From assembly GCF_900207575.1 (NCBI RefSeq), contig NZ_OAOQ01000020.1:1-64000 (forward strand): a stretch of 64,000 bases of DNA, given 5' to 3'. Positions 38,458 to 46,273 of this stretch are shown one piece after another. Position 1 is the first letter of the stretch, and every line of letters begins with the position of its first letter. The position numbers and the translations under genes are program-made. The stretch comes from Cereibacter ovatus (lineage in GTDB: Bacteria; Pseudomonadota; Alphaproteobacteria; Rhodobacterales; Rhodobacteraceae). The notes below the pieces were generated by a model, which ran no database searches, was not told where the DNA came from, and was given only the letters and a program-made list of their open reading frames with translations.

Positions 38458-39981
38458 CTATTCCTTCTCTGGTTCGGATGCGGGGGGGGCCGGTTCGCTG
38501 GTCGGCTCGCCGGTCGGATCGCCCGCCTGCGCGCTGCCGGTCTTGGTGACGCGGCGCGGATCGCTGTCGAGCACGAGGCCGAGGCCATCGAGCTTGGCGT
38601 TGGTCGCGGCGATTTCTGCCAGCACCGCGTCCGGGTTGTGACCCTGCCGGGCGATGGCCTGCGCCAGCGTCATCGTGCCTGTTCGGATCGCCAGCAGGTC
38701 GGCCATCGCGTCCTTGTAGGGATCAACGGCGTCGAACTTCGGCGGCGACCATTCCACCGGCACGTCGGGCGTCGGGATCTGCCCCGCTGCCCATGCAGCC
38801 TCGGTGAACCAGCGCCAGACCGGTGCGCAGAGCATCGGGATGAAGAGCTGCCATTGGACGGCATCGATCTGGCGGCGGAACTCCACGAGCCCGGCCCTGA
38901 TCGAGGAATAGTTGACCTGGCTCAGGTCCCCGGTCAGCAGCTCGTAGGGCACCCGGAACCCGGCCGAGATCGTGTGCAGGCTCGCCCGCTTGTATTCGCC
39001 GTAGCCGCCTGTGGCCGAAGGCTGGTTGAACCGGATGTCCTTGCCGCCGCGCGCATAGGCAATCAGGCCCGGCTCGAACTGTTCGACCCGGTTGCCGTCG
39101 GCATCGATCACGGAGGGCGCGATACCCTGCTGCGCCTCGTCGTCGCCGAAGACGATGGCGGTGACGCAGGCCTCAGTCTTCTTCCGGACCAGTTCCGCGA
39201 CTTCGTAATCGTCGAGATCGCGCAAGCTGCGGATCACTGGCGCGCCCCAGGGAACGCCGCGCGCCTGCGTGCGCTGCTTCTCGTAGACATGGGCGATCTC
39301 GGTCGCTGGCACTGGGCGGCTCTGCAGCCCGTTCTGCAAGGCGCCGTAGGCGTCGCCCGGATGCTCGGCATGCAGCCAGTAGGCCCGGCGCCTGCCGACC
39401 GGGTCGAACTCGATCCCCTGCACAAGGCGTCCTGCGCCGAGCGCGCCGGATTTCGTGGCGTCGAGGAAGTCGGCCTCCAGCACCTGCAATTGCAGCGGCA
39501 CGGCCAGTCCGTCCGAGGAACGCCGCAGCCTGCGGCGCACCAGAACCTCGCCCGCTTCGATCATTTCACGGCAGATCAGCGTCTGCAGCCCGTAGAAATC
39601 CAGCTGGCCGTCGGCGTCGCAGTTCGCTGTCCAGCGGGCGAACAGCGCGTCAACCTTGCGGTCCAGTTTGTCGTCGCCACTGGCAGCGCGCGGCATGATC
39701 CCTGCGCCGATGATGTTGTTGACCAGCACCGCCACGGCCTTGGCCGCATGCGGGTTGTTGCGTACCAGATCCCGCATCCGGTCGCGCAAGAGCGCCCCGG
39801 CAACGCCAATCTCGGTGTCGGCCGAGGATCCCGGTGCGCGCCAGCCGTCCGTGCGCCGGCCCTTCGCGGCCCCGTCATAGCCCCGCGTCACGGTCTCGAA
39901 TGCCTGTCGCGCCAGCACGCGACGGGCGGCAGCCCGAGGGGCGACCGTCGCGATAGCGTGATCGAACCAGTTCGCGGGCAT
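38458..39981 (-). CDS. Lambda-type phage portal protein
   Basis: A 507-residue portal of the lambda gpB family: 'RDLVRNNPHAAKAVAVLVNN', 'MPRAASGDDKLDRKVDALFA', 'SGFRVPYELLTGDLSQVNYS' and 'SIRAGLVEFRRQID'. Twelve copies form the ring through which DNA enters and leaves the head. The C-terminus is Pro/Glu-rich. Its start abuts the end of the gpW-like gene (one shared base), and the fused protease-capsid gene follows. Confidence 0.93.
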   Translation of the reverse strand: MPANWFDHAIATVAPRAAARRVLARQAFETVTRGYDGAAKGRRTDGWRAPGSSADTEIGVAGALLRDRMRDLVRNNPHAAKAVAVLVNNIIGAGIMPRAASGDDKLDRKVDALFARWTANCDADGQLDFYGLQTLICREMIEAGEVLVRRRLRRSSDGLAVPLQLQVLEADFLDATKSGALGAGRLVQGIEFDPVGRRRAYWLHAEHPGDAYGALQNGLQSRPVPATEIAHVYEKQRTQARGVPWGAPVIRSLRDLDDYEVAELVRKKTEACVTAIVFGDDEAQQGIAPSVIDADGNRVEQFEPGLIAYARGGKDIRFNQPSATGGYGEYKRASLHTISAGFRVPYELLTGDLSQVNYSSIRAGLVEFRRQIDAVQWQLFIPMLCAPVWRWFTEAAWAAGQIPTPDVPVEWSPPKFDAVDPYKDAMADLLAIRTGTMTLAQAIARQGHNPDAVLAEIAATNAKLDGLGLVLDSDPRRVTKTGSAQAGDPTGEPTSEPAPPASEPEKE

Positions 39982-40187
39982 CAGCGATCTCCGCGGCTGA
40001 AGCCCGCCAACCCGGCGACCGGGAGCGGCCGCGTGGTCCCAGCAATGGCCCGCTCGATGGTGCGGATGCGCGTCAGCAGATCCTCTGCCGACCCGTAGTC
40101 GACGGATTTTCCATCATAGCTGACCCGGGTCGTGCCGCTGGCATAGGCGCGGCGGAGTGCTGCGAGTTCGGTTTCCGTCCAGTCCAT
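39981..40187 (-). CDS. gpW-like head-tail joining protein
   Basis: A 68-residue protein ('MDWTETELAALRRAYASGTT', 'SVDYGSAEDLLTRIRTIERA') of the gpW family. It binds the connector and is needed for tail attachment. The length and place between terminase and portal are those of lambda W. The 84-base gap upstream to terminase holds no gene. Confidence 0.88.
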   Translation of the reverse strand: MDWTETELAALRRAYASGTTRVSYDGKSVDYGSAEDLLTRIRTIERAIAGTTRPLPVAGLAGFSRGDR

Positions 40188-40271
40188 GCCCTTCGCTCCC
40201 GCTCGGTGCGTTCGTTCCCTTGCGACGCTCCACCGGAGCCTCGCATCCGCTGCGCGGACCGGTCCTCACTG

Positions 40272-42284
40272 TCAGAACCATCCTCCGCGTCGGCCAAGCC
40301 AGTCCGACTGCCGTTTTCCCTGGGGTGCGGCTTGCGGCCGGTTGACCCGCCCCGCGCCATCGATTTCCGTTGGCGCCGCCCCGAGTTGATCCTCGAGATC
40401 GCGCCATTTCTCGTCGGTCCAGCGATCCGCGCCCGCGATCCAGGCGGCGGCGCGGGCATAGACCCGGCAGTCCAGCGCCTCGTTGCGCTCGCGCAGCTTC
40501 TGCCATTCCAGCCGGGCGAAGCCGCGCTTCGTGCGCACCGTCACCAGCTGTTCGGCCACGAACTGCTTCAGCCATTCGTTCTCGACCCAGTGCGGCAGGT
40601 GGACCGAGCCGGGCGGGAACGCCGCCCCGTCGGCGATGTCCTCCTCGGTCGGGCGCGCCAGCCGCAGGAAGCGGTAAGTCTCGGCCTTGAAGGTCGAGAC
40701 CGCCACGGTCCAGAGTCGCGCCCCGCGCCGCAGACGTTTGCCGCCCTCGGTCGCATCGACGAATGTCGGCCCCGATACCGGGCTCGAACGGTTGAACCCC
40801 TCGACGCCTTTCACCGGCGACACCTGCCCAAACCCTTGCGCCCGCGACCAGGAATAGACTGCCGGAGCCTCGTAGCCGGTGTCGATGGCGAGCCGTGCGA
40901 TGCGCAGGTGCGCGCCGCGTTCGTGCGGCCAGGACCTTTCCAGCAGCGCCGACAGTTCCGACCATGCATCATGCCGATCAGGCCCGCCCTCGATCACGAC
41001 ATGATCGACAAGCCAGCTTTCCAGTCCGCGACCCCAGGCCCAGACATCGACCTCGATCCGGTCCTTCTGCACATCGGCCCCGGCCGTCAGGAACAGCCCG
41101 CCCGCAGGCACCGAGCCGGATGTCCAGCGCTCGCGGCGGTCGTAGAGCCGCTGCCAGTCCGGGGCTTCGCCGCTCTCGACCCAGCTCTCGCCGAGGATCG
41201 TGTTGCGGAATGCCTTGATCGCCTCGTCCGACCCTTGGGCCGCGTCCCAGCCACGGGCGATGCGGGTCCAGCTGAGCCAGCCCACCGGCGAATAGAGCGC
41301 CGAGAGGTGATACCCGACCGTGGTCGGATCGGCGGCTGTGGCGGTCGCCCGCCATTCGCCGCCTTCCAGCATCGCCGTCTTGTGGTGCTCCGCGATTGCC
41401 GCGTCGCAGCCCTCGCAGTGATATTCCGCCGTCTCCGGGCGGCCCTTCTCCCAACGCAGCCGGTCGAACTTCAGCCATTGCATCGCGCCGCAATGCGGGC
41501 ACGGCACGAAGAATCGCCTCTGGTCGCTCGCCTCATATTCGCGCTCGATCCGGCTCAGCCCCCGGATGGTGGGCGTCGAGACCAGCAGCACCTTGCGCCG
41601 GTGGGCGAAGGTCAGCGACCGCGCCTCGGCCAGCGTCACCGGGTCGCCTTCCTCGTCGGCCGAGGCCGGATAGGCGTCGACCTCGTCGAGGAAGATGTAC
41701 CGCGCCGGGGTCGAGCGCAGTCCGACCGCCGAGTTCGCGCCCGTCATGATCAGGATGCCGCCCGCGAACTCCTTCGACAGCATCGTGTTGCCCGCGTCGC
41801 GGGACCGGGCCGGTTTGACCCGTTCCCGCAGTTCCGGGCTCTCGTCGATCAGCGGATCGATCCGCTGGCGCGAGTTGCGCTTAGCCAGTTCGACCGTCGG
41901 CTGGACCGCGAGCATCGGCCCCGGCGCCTGGTGGATGGCGAACCCGATCCAGTTGTTGCCCGCCTCGGTCGCGCCGACCTGCGCGGCCTTCATGAACACG
42001 ATCCGTTGCGTGGGATCGCCGGGCGACAGCCGGTCCATGATCTCGCGCATGTAAGGCGTACGACCTGTGCGATAGCGCCCCGGTTCGGCTGAGGCGCGGC
42101 CCGACAGCATCCGGTGCTTGTCGGCCCATTGCGAAACGGTCAGGTCCGGGTCGGGCGTCAGCCCTGCACCCCAGGTGCGCAGGATTTCTGCTGCGCCGTC
42201 GAAGTCGGTCAGGCCCTCATCATCACCGGAAGTCAGGCCGGACCTCGGCGAGTTCGTCGAGGTGGGCACGGACATGTTTCTCAA
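40272..42284 (-). CDS. Terminase large subunit, GpA family
   Basis: A 670-residue (or slightly shorter) packaging ATPase-nuclease of the lambda gpA family: 'LTVSQWADKHRMLSGRASAE', 'RIVFMKAAQVGATEAGNNW' (adenine-binding/Walker A-like), 'RYIFLDEVDAYP' (Walker B), 'VLLVSTPTIRGLSRIERE' and a Zn-like 'CPHCGAM...CEGC' pair. The C-terminal nuclease region includes 'LAIDTGYEAPAVYSW'. It cuts concatemers and pumps DNA into the prohead. The start may be 42284 or 42275, or later, since it overlaps the small subunit gene by up to 62 bases. Confidence 0.92.
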   Translation of the reverse strand: MRNMSVPTSTNSPRSGLTSGDDEGLTDFDGAAEILRTWGAGLTPDPDLTVSQWADKHRMLSGRASAEPGRYRTGRTPYMREIMDRLSPGDPTQRIVFMKAAQVGATEAGNNWIGFAIHQAPGPMLAVQPTVELAKRNSRQRIDPLIDESPELRERVKPARSRDAGNTMLSKEFAGGILIMTGANSAVGLRSTPARYIFLDEVDAYPASADEEGDPVTLAEARSLTFAHRRKVLLVSTPTIRGLSRIEREYEASDQRRFFVPCPHCGAMQWLKFDRLRWEKGRPETAEYHCEGCDAAIAEHHKTAMLEGGEWRATATAADPTTVGYHLSALYSPVGWLSWTRIARGWDAAQGSDEAIKAFRNTILGESWVESGEAPDWQRLYDRRERWTSGSVPAGGLFLTAGADVQKDRIEVDVWAWGRGLESWLVDHVVIEGGPDRHDAWSELSALLERSWPHERGAHLRIARLAIDTGYEAPAVYSWSRAQGFGQVSPVKGVEGFNRSSPVSGPTFVDATEGGKRLRRGARLWTVAVSTFKAETYRFLRLARPTEEDIADGAAFPPGSVHLPHWVENEWLKQFVAEQLVTVRTKRGFARLEWQKLRERNEALDCRVYARAAAWIAGADRWTDEKWRDLEDQLGAAPTEIDGAGRVNRPQAAPQGKRQSDWLGRRGGWF

Positions 42285-42783
42285 GGACCTTCTGCATCGC
42301 GGCTGGCTCGACGCCCAGATCGGCCGCCATCAGCGCCGCCGCGCGCGCGGGCCAGTTCACCCACGCGTCCCGCACCTCCCGCGCCAGCCGGAACACCAGC
42401 GACAGCGCCCGGGCCCGCTCGATCAACTCCCCCTTCAGCTTCTGTAGCCGGATGCGCCGTTCCTGGGCCTTCAGCACCTCGTTCGCGGTCTTGGCCTGCA
42501 GGAAGGTCGTCCCGCCGCCGACGGCCGGGACCGCCAGCCCCTGTTCGCGCAGCGTGTCGCCGACGGCGGCCACCGCCGCCTCGGGAACGGGCTTCAGCTT
42601 CGGTTCGGGCGGCTTCCGGGTCTTCGAGGGGTCCGTGGTTTCCGCCCGGCGTGCGTCGCTGGCGGCCGCGTTGATGCTGCCGTCGGGATAGAGAACCAGA
42701 CGCTCAGCGGCCTTGGCCTTCTGGATCGCGCCCCGCGACAGCCCGACATGCGCGGCGTACTGGCGCTCGCTCATGCCCTGCAT
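42223..42783 (-). CDS. Terminase small subunit-like DNA-binding protein
   Basis: A 186-residue protein with an N-terminal helix-turn-helix ('SERQYAAHVGLSRGAIQKAK') and a long helical C-terminal half ('ANEVLKAQERRIRLQKLKGE'). It lies directly before the large terminase and overlaps it. This is the layout of Nu1-type small subunits, which recognise the packaging site. The Lys/Pro-rich middle (residues 45-75) is a linker. Confidence 0.8.
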   Translation of the reverse strand: MQGMSERQYAAHVGLSRGAIQKAKAAERLVLYPDGSINAAASDARRAETTDPSKTRKPPEPKLKPVPEAAVAAVGDTLREQGLAVPAVGGGTTFLQAKTANEVLKAQERRIRLQKLKGELIERARALSLVFRLAREVRDAWVNWPARAAALMAADLGVEPAAMQKVLEKHVRAHLDELAEVRPDFR

Positions 42784-42894
42784 CGACGGCTCCGATTATC
42801 ATTCAAGATCAAGTTCTTATCTCGTTGATAAGCATCGCGGACAGAGCGAACGTGTCTCCAACGAAACGATGCAACTCACTTCGGAGCCACCAGA

Positions 42895-43155
42895 ATGACC
42901 CGCCGCGCCACTGACAGTGAGACCGCTCCCGCCACCGGTTCGAGGGAGCGGTCGAACAAAGCCCTCGACGCCTTCATAGCCGCGAAGACCGAGATCGACG
43001 CGATGCTGGAGCGGCTCGCCGCCCTGAGCGCCGATCACTTCGAGACCAGCCCCGACGAGATCAACTGGGGCCACGTCGGCACCCTGAACCACTACCGCGA
43101 CCGCCTGCGCGAGATCAGCGACAGCGCCTTCAGGGAAGGCGAGCACGCCGTCTGA
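42895..43155 (+). CDS. Small conserved phage protein of unknown function
   Basis: An 86-residue, charged, helical protein ('NKALDAFIAAKTEIDAMLER', 'DEINWGHVGTLNHYRDRLRE'). I recall similar small genes beside DUF3489 genes on Rhodobacterales prophages and plasmids, but no function. It is transcribed away from terminase; the 111-base divergent gap before it (42784-42894) is AT-richer and should hold promoters. Confidence 0.7.
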   Translation: MTRRATDSETAPATGSRERSNKALDAFIAAKTEIDAMLERLAALSADHFETSPDEINWGHVGTLNHYRDRLREISDSAFREGEHAV

Positions 43156-43251
43156 CCAACTGCAACGCAAGGACTCTCGCCGCGCGCCCAGCGCGGCTTT
43201 GGGTCGTAGGAGAGCCGCGACGGTCGCGGCCCCGATCAAGGAGACGACCCC

Positions 43252-43764
43252 ATGCCCCAGATCCAGCTGACCGATACCCAAGCCGTTGTCCTCTCGGCGG
43301 CCTGCGCGCGCGACGATGGCGCGGTCTTTCCCGTCACCACCAAGCTGAAGGGCGGCGCCGTCGGCAATGTCTGCAAGAGCCTCCTGAGGCTCGGGCTGAT
43401 CGAGGAAATCCCCGCCAGCGACCTCAACACTGTCTGGCGGCACGACGAGGAGCGCGGCCCGATCACCCTGCGCACAACGCCGCTGGCACAGACCACGCTC
43501 GGGATCACCGAGCCGGAGGCCACCACGACACCAGCCGAAGTCGCCACCGCACCGGTCCTGCGCAGGAAAGGCACCAAGCAGGACGCCCTGATCGAAATGT
43601 TGCGCGCGCCGGGCGGCGCCACCATCGCGGAGATCGCCGCCGCGCTCGAGTGGGAGGCCCACACGGTCCGAGGGGCCATGGCAGGCCCCCTGAAGAAGAA
43701 GCTCGGGCTCGAGGTGACCTCCGAGAAGGTCGAAGGCCGTGGGCGGGTCTACGCCCTGAAGTAA
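43252..43764 (+). CDS. DUF3489-family protein
   Basis: A 170-residue protein with a C-terminal winged-helix DUF3489 domain at about 100-170 ('KGTKQDALIEMLRAPGGATI', 'EIAAALEWEAHTVRGAMAG', 'KKKLGLEVTSEKVEGRGRVY'). It probably binds DNA. The N-terminal half ('LTDTQAVVLSAACARDDGAV') is also typical of the family. A GC-rich leader with a GCCGCGACGGTCGCGGC stem precedes it; AAGGAGA lies 9 bases before the ATG. Confidence 0.88.
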   Translation: MPQIQLTDTQAVVLSAACARDDGAVFPVTTKLKGGAVGNVCKSLLRLGLIEEIPASDLNTVWRHDEERGPITLRTTPLAQTTLGITEPEATTTPAEVATAPVLRRKGTKQDALIEMLRAPGGATIAEIAAALEWEAHTVRGAMAGPLKKKLGLEVTSEKVEGRGRVYALK

Positions 43765-43839
43765 GTGCTGCAGCCCTCGACGCGCATCGGAAAAGGAGCT
43801 ATATTCGCACCTAATTCGATGCGCGCCGGGAGGCCAGTC

Positions 43840-44115
43840 ATGAACATCACCAAGGACATCAGCCCGCTGACCGAGTTCAAGCGGGATTCGGCGCGTCTGA
43901 TCGCGCAGATCAAGGAAACCGGTCGGCCGCAGATCCTGACTGTGAACGGCAAGCCTTCCGTTGTCGTGATGGATGCCGCCGCGTGGCAAGAAATGCAAGA
44001 CCAGCTCGACTATGCCGAAACGGTCGCGGGGATCCGCAAGGGTCTGACGCAGGCCCGTGCGGGTGAAGGCACCGACGCAGGTACGTTCTTCGACGGCCTC
44101 GCCCAGACGAAATGA
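43840..44115 (+). CDS. Phd/YefM-family antitoxin
   Basis: A 91-residue antitoxin: 'DISPLTEFKRDSARLIAQIK', 'GRPQILTVNGKPSVVVMDAA' and 'AWQEMQDQLDY', all hallmark Phd/YefM positions. It binds operator DNA by its N-terminal half and neutralises the toxin by its C-terminal tail. ATG 43840 is chosen by family length. The stop overlaps the toxin start by 4 bases (ATGA), so the two are coupled. Confidence 0.92.
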   Translation: MNITKDISPLTEFKRDSARLIAQIKETGRPQILTVNGKPSVVVMDAAAWQEMQDQLDYAETVAGIRKGLTQARAGEGTDAGTFFDGLAQTK

Positions 44116-44423
44116 CTTCCCCTCTCCCGGTGATCATTACACCGAACGCGGCGGATGATCTGACAACGTCATGGACCTACCTGCGGGATCGCAACCCGAG
44201 GGCGGCGGATGAATGGCTGGCAGGCATCCGCGACACGATCCTCGCCCTCGGCGCGATGCCGGAAGCGCATCCGATTGCCACGGAGTCGCGTGAATTCGAT
44301 GTTGCCGTCCGCCGCGCGCTGTATGGAAAGGCGACGCGCTGGCGGATCTACTATGCCGTCATCGACGGTGCTGTGCGGGTTCTTCACGTCCGCCATGGTA
44401 GCCGGAGCGATTGGCAACCCTGA
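44112..44423 (+). CDS. RelE/ParE-family toxin
   Basis: A 103-residue RelE/ParE-superfamily toxin ('VIITPNAADDLTTSWTYLRD', 'NPRAADEWLAGIRDTILALG', 'ATRWRIYYAVIDGAVRVLHV', 'RHGSRSDW'). Whether it cleaves mRNA on ribosomes or blocks gyrase cannot be told from sequence. Its last 65 bases are antisense to the 3' end of the small membrane-protein gene on the other strand. Confidence 0.9.
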   Translation: MTSPLPVIITPNAADDLTTSWTYLRDRNPRAADEWLAGIRDTILALGAMPEAHPIATESREFDVAVRRALYGKATRWRIYYAVIDGAVRVLHVRHGSRSDWQP

Positions 44424-44625
44424 TCCGTTCGAACAGCCGCCGCAGGAGGCAGCCACGGACGAGGGAGACGCCGACAAAGACGAGACCTATCGTGAGGTGT
44501 TCAGTCAGCCCGGTCTCAAGGCCGAACCAGGGGAACACCGCAATCTGCGTCGCGATTGCCAACCCGTAGCCGACGATGGCATTGGTCGCCGCCTCGATCA
44601 GAGAGGCGACACGTTTCTGCTGCAA
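44359..44625 (-). CDS. DUF7220-like small membrane protein
   Basis: An 88-residue protein ('SLIEAATNAIVGYGLAIATQ', 'FPWFGLETGLTEHLTIGLVF', 'SLVRGCLLRRLFERI') with two hydrophobic helices and a basic tail. It matches what I recall of DUF7220 proteins common in alphaproteobacterial phages. Function is unknown. Its C-terminal codons overlap the convergent toxin gene by 65 bases and its start overlaps the HTH gene upstream by 28 bases. Confidence 0.7.
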   Translation of the reverse strand: MQQKRVASLIEAATNAIVGYGLAIATQIAVFPWFGLETGLTEHLTIGLVFVGVSLVRGCLLRRLFERIRVANRSGYHGGREEPAQHRR

Positions 44626-45077
44626 TGCTCGATCCCTCCCTTCAGGGCTGTGATGGGAAGCGTGGTTTCGGCATCGCGATACGCGGCTGCGACATCCACG
44701 ATGATGACCGTCCGCGCATTCTGCTTCAGCGCGGCGAAGATCTCCGCTTCGGTGACCAGCCCGACCGCTTGATCAGACTGGTTCTCTGCACAGTCCGTGA
44801 ACAGAAACCGACCGGAAAGTTCAGAGACGGAGGCCATTCCGGTGAGATCGTCCCGGAGCCTGTCAGTCAGCAGCGATACCGCTTTCATCGTTAGCGCCTG
44901 CTTGCGCAGGGTGCCCATCACCGCGAGGCATGCGAGATCGCGCCAGTCGAACCGTCTTTGCTCACCGGATCGAACCGCCACAGAGGGTCTGAAGTGCCCG
45001 CGCGAGATCCACTGGCTGATTTCACCGGTCGTCACGGCGCAGGCAGCAGCGACTTCATGGATCGTCCATGTGGTCAT
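44598..45077 (-). CDS. Helix-turn-helix (MerR-like) protein
   Basis: A 159-residue protein with an N-terminal MerR-like winged helix ('WTIHEVAAACAVTTGEISQW', 'SRGHFRPSV', 'FDWRDLACLAVMGTLRK') and a C-terminal alpha/beta part ('ARTVIIVDVAAAYRD') that could sense a ligand or a partner. It is probably a phage regulator. Its ATG overlaps a TGA that ends the alternative frame of the upstream methylase region (see that entry). Confidence 0.75.
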   Translation of the reverse strand: MTTWTIHEVAAACAVTTGEISQWISRGHFRPSVAVRSGEQRRFDWRDLACLAVMGTLRKQALTMKAVSLLTDRLRDDLTGMASVSELSGRFLFTDCAENQSDQAVGLVTEAEIFAALKQNARTVIIVDVAAAYRDAETTLPITALKGGIEHCSRNVSPL

Positions 45078-46273
45078 ACCTGCACCTCATCCATCGGCCA
45101 GCAGTTCAGCCGCCAGAGTTCGCAGCGCATGCGCCGCAACCAGCGGGACCACTCCATTGCCACAGAGCCGAAGCCGGTCCACCCGGTGGGCCAGCCCATC
45201 AGCGCCTCGACGAACAGCGGGTTCAAGGTTCGGCGCACGTCGGAGGTATTCGGCCCAGCCGTCGGCGTCACCAGGACCTGGCGGCCAAGCAGTCCGTTGA
45301 CCGGCGTGTTCGCGAGTGTCGTCGCCCCGTCCTTGTGATCGCGTGCCGTCGGCGTCATCCACATCTGACTGGCATGGGTCAGATCGGCTGTCTTCCGATT
45401 GCCGGCACTCGGCTTGTTGCCGTCCGTCGCCATCGGCGTTGGCCAATCCCGCGCCATCCGGTCGAGACCTTTCTCGTCGCGCCTGTCGCCGCCCCGGCTT
45501 CGAAAGCTGTCGATCTGCGGCGTGGGCCACATCGCGGCCGTCGTCGCGAGATTCATCCCGTGCTGGCCCGCTGCCTGCGACGGCGTCGGTTTCGTCTGCC
45601 GGTTTTCGTTGGCGCTGGCGCGGGGCGTCGGCCAGAGCCGCAGCAGCTCCGTCCGGTTCCCGCCACTCGACCGGGTCCCAGAGCAGGCGCGCGGGGTCGG
45701 CCAGCTCGTCGCCCTCGCGTATGGCGAGGATGAACAGCCGCTCGCGCCTGTGGGGCGCGCCGACTTCCGCCGCCGTGAAGAGGCCTGCCGCAAGCTTGTA
45801 GCCCATGCCGACCAGTCCGCTGGCGACTTCGGGGAAGCCGAGGCGGAGATGATGGGCGACATTCTCGAGAAACACGAATGGCGGCTCGACCTCGCCGATG
45901 ATGCGGGCGACATGGGGCCAGAGGTGCCGCGGGTCGTCGGCACCCCGGCGCTTGCCCGCGACCGAGAATGGCTGGCACGGATAGCCCGCAGTGATGATGT
46001 CCACCGCGCCGCGCCACGGGCGGCCGTCGAAGGTTCCAACGTCGTCCCAGACAACAGCCTGATCCAGGGACGCGTCTTCCATCCGCGCCACGAGAGTGGC
46101 TGCGGCGAAGGTTTCCCGTTCGACATGGCCCACAGCACGATATCCGGGGATAGCGATGGTGAGCCCAAGGTCGAGACCACCTGCGCCGGAGCAGAGGGAG
46201 AGGCCGAAGAGGCATGCGTCTCCGGCTCCGGAAGCGCATCCGGAGGAAGGTAAAGCCAGGTCATGCATGTCAC
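45074..46273 (-). other. Alternative-frame ORF overlapping the C5 methylase ('WPTP' frame)
   Basis: A 399-codon frame runs through the whole methylase gene. Its N-terminal half is Ser/Arg-rich and looks like the shadow of the methylase. Its C-terminal half has four 'W-x-T-P' repeats (LWPTPRAS, MWPTPQID, DWPTPMAT, MWMTPTAR) and ends with 'LNPLFVEALMGWPTGWT' and 'SRWLRRMRCELWRL', wording I know from phage methylase-associated proteins. It begins with an ATGA overlap on the ParB-methylase stop and ends with an ATGA overlap on the HTH start, the coupling used throughout this operon. It may be a real overprinted gene or only the conserved shadow of the other frame. Confidence 0.35.
45087..46268 (-). 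CDS. C5-cytosine DNA methyltransferase (Dcm-type)
   Basis: A 393-residue phage cytosine methylase. Motif I is 'LFGLSLCSGAGGLDLGL', the catalytic Cys is in 'AGYPCQPFSVAGKRRG', 'FVFLENV' is the ENV motif, motif VIII is 'GAPHRRERLFIL' and motif X is 'RLCGNGVVPLVAAHAL'. The stretch between VIII and X, expected to recognise the target, is hydrophilic and repetitive ('LADAPRQRQ', 'VAHAADRQ', 'LANADGDG'). It probably protects phage DNA from host restriction. Start ATG 46268 ('MHDLALPSSG') is favoured; 46322 would overlap the previous gene more. Confidence 0.88.
   Translation of the reverse strand: MHDLALPSSGCASGAGDACLFGLSLCSGAGGLDLGLTIAIPGYRAVGHVERETFAAATLVARMEDASLDQAVVWDDVGTFDGRPWRGAVDIITAGYPCQPFSVAGKRRGADDPRHLWPHVARIIGEVEPPFVFLENVAHHLRLGFPEVASGLVGMGYKLAAGLFTAAEVGAPHRRERLFILAIREGDELADPARLLWDPVEWREPDGAAAALADAPRQRQRKPADETDAVAGSGPARDESRDDGRDVAHAADRQLSKPGRRQARRERSRPDGAGLANADGDGRQQAECRQSEDSRSDPCQSDVDDADGTRSQGRGDDTREHAGQRTAWPPGPGDADGWAEYLRRAPNLEPAVRRGADGLAHRVDRLRLCGNGVVPLVAAHALRTLAAELLADG

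Noticed and set aside
19784-42284. The whole region as a host gene transfer agent
   Set aside because: Only the baseplate genes are GTA-like. GpA terminase, gpW, fused capsid, lysis, replication and repressor genes show a full temperate phage.
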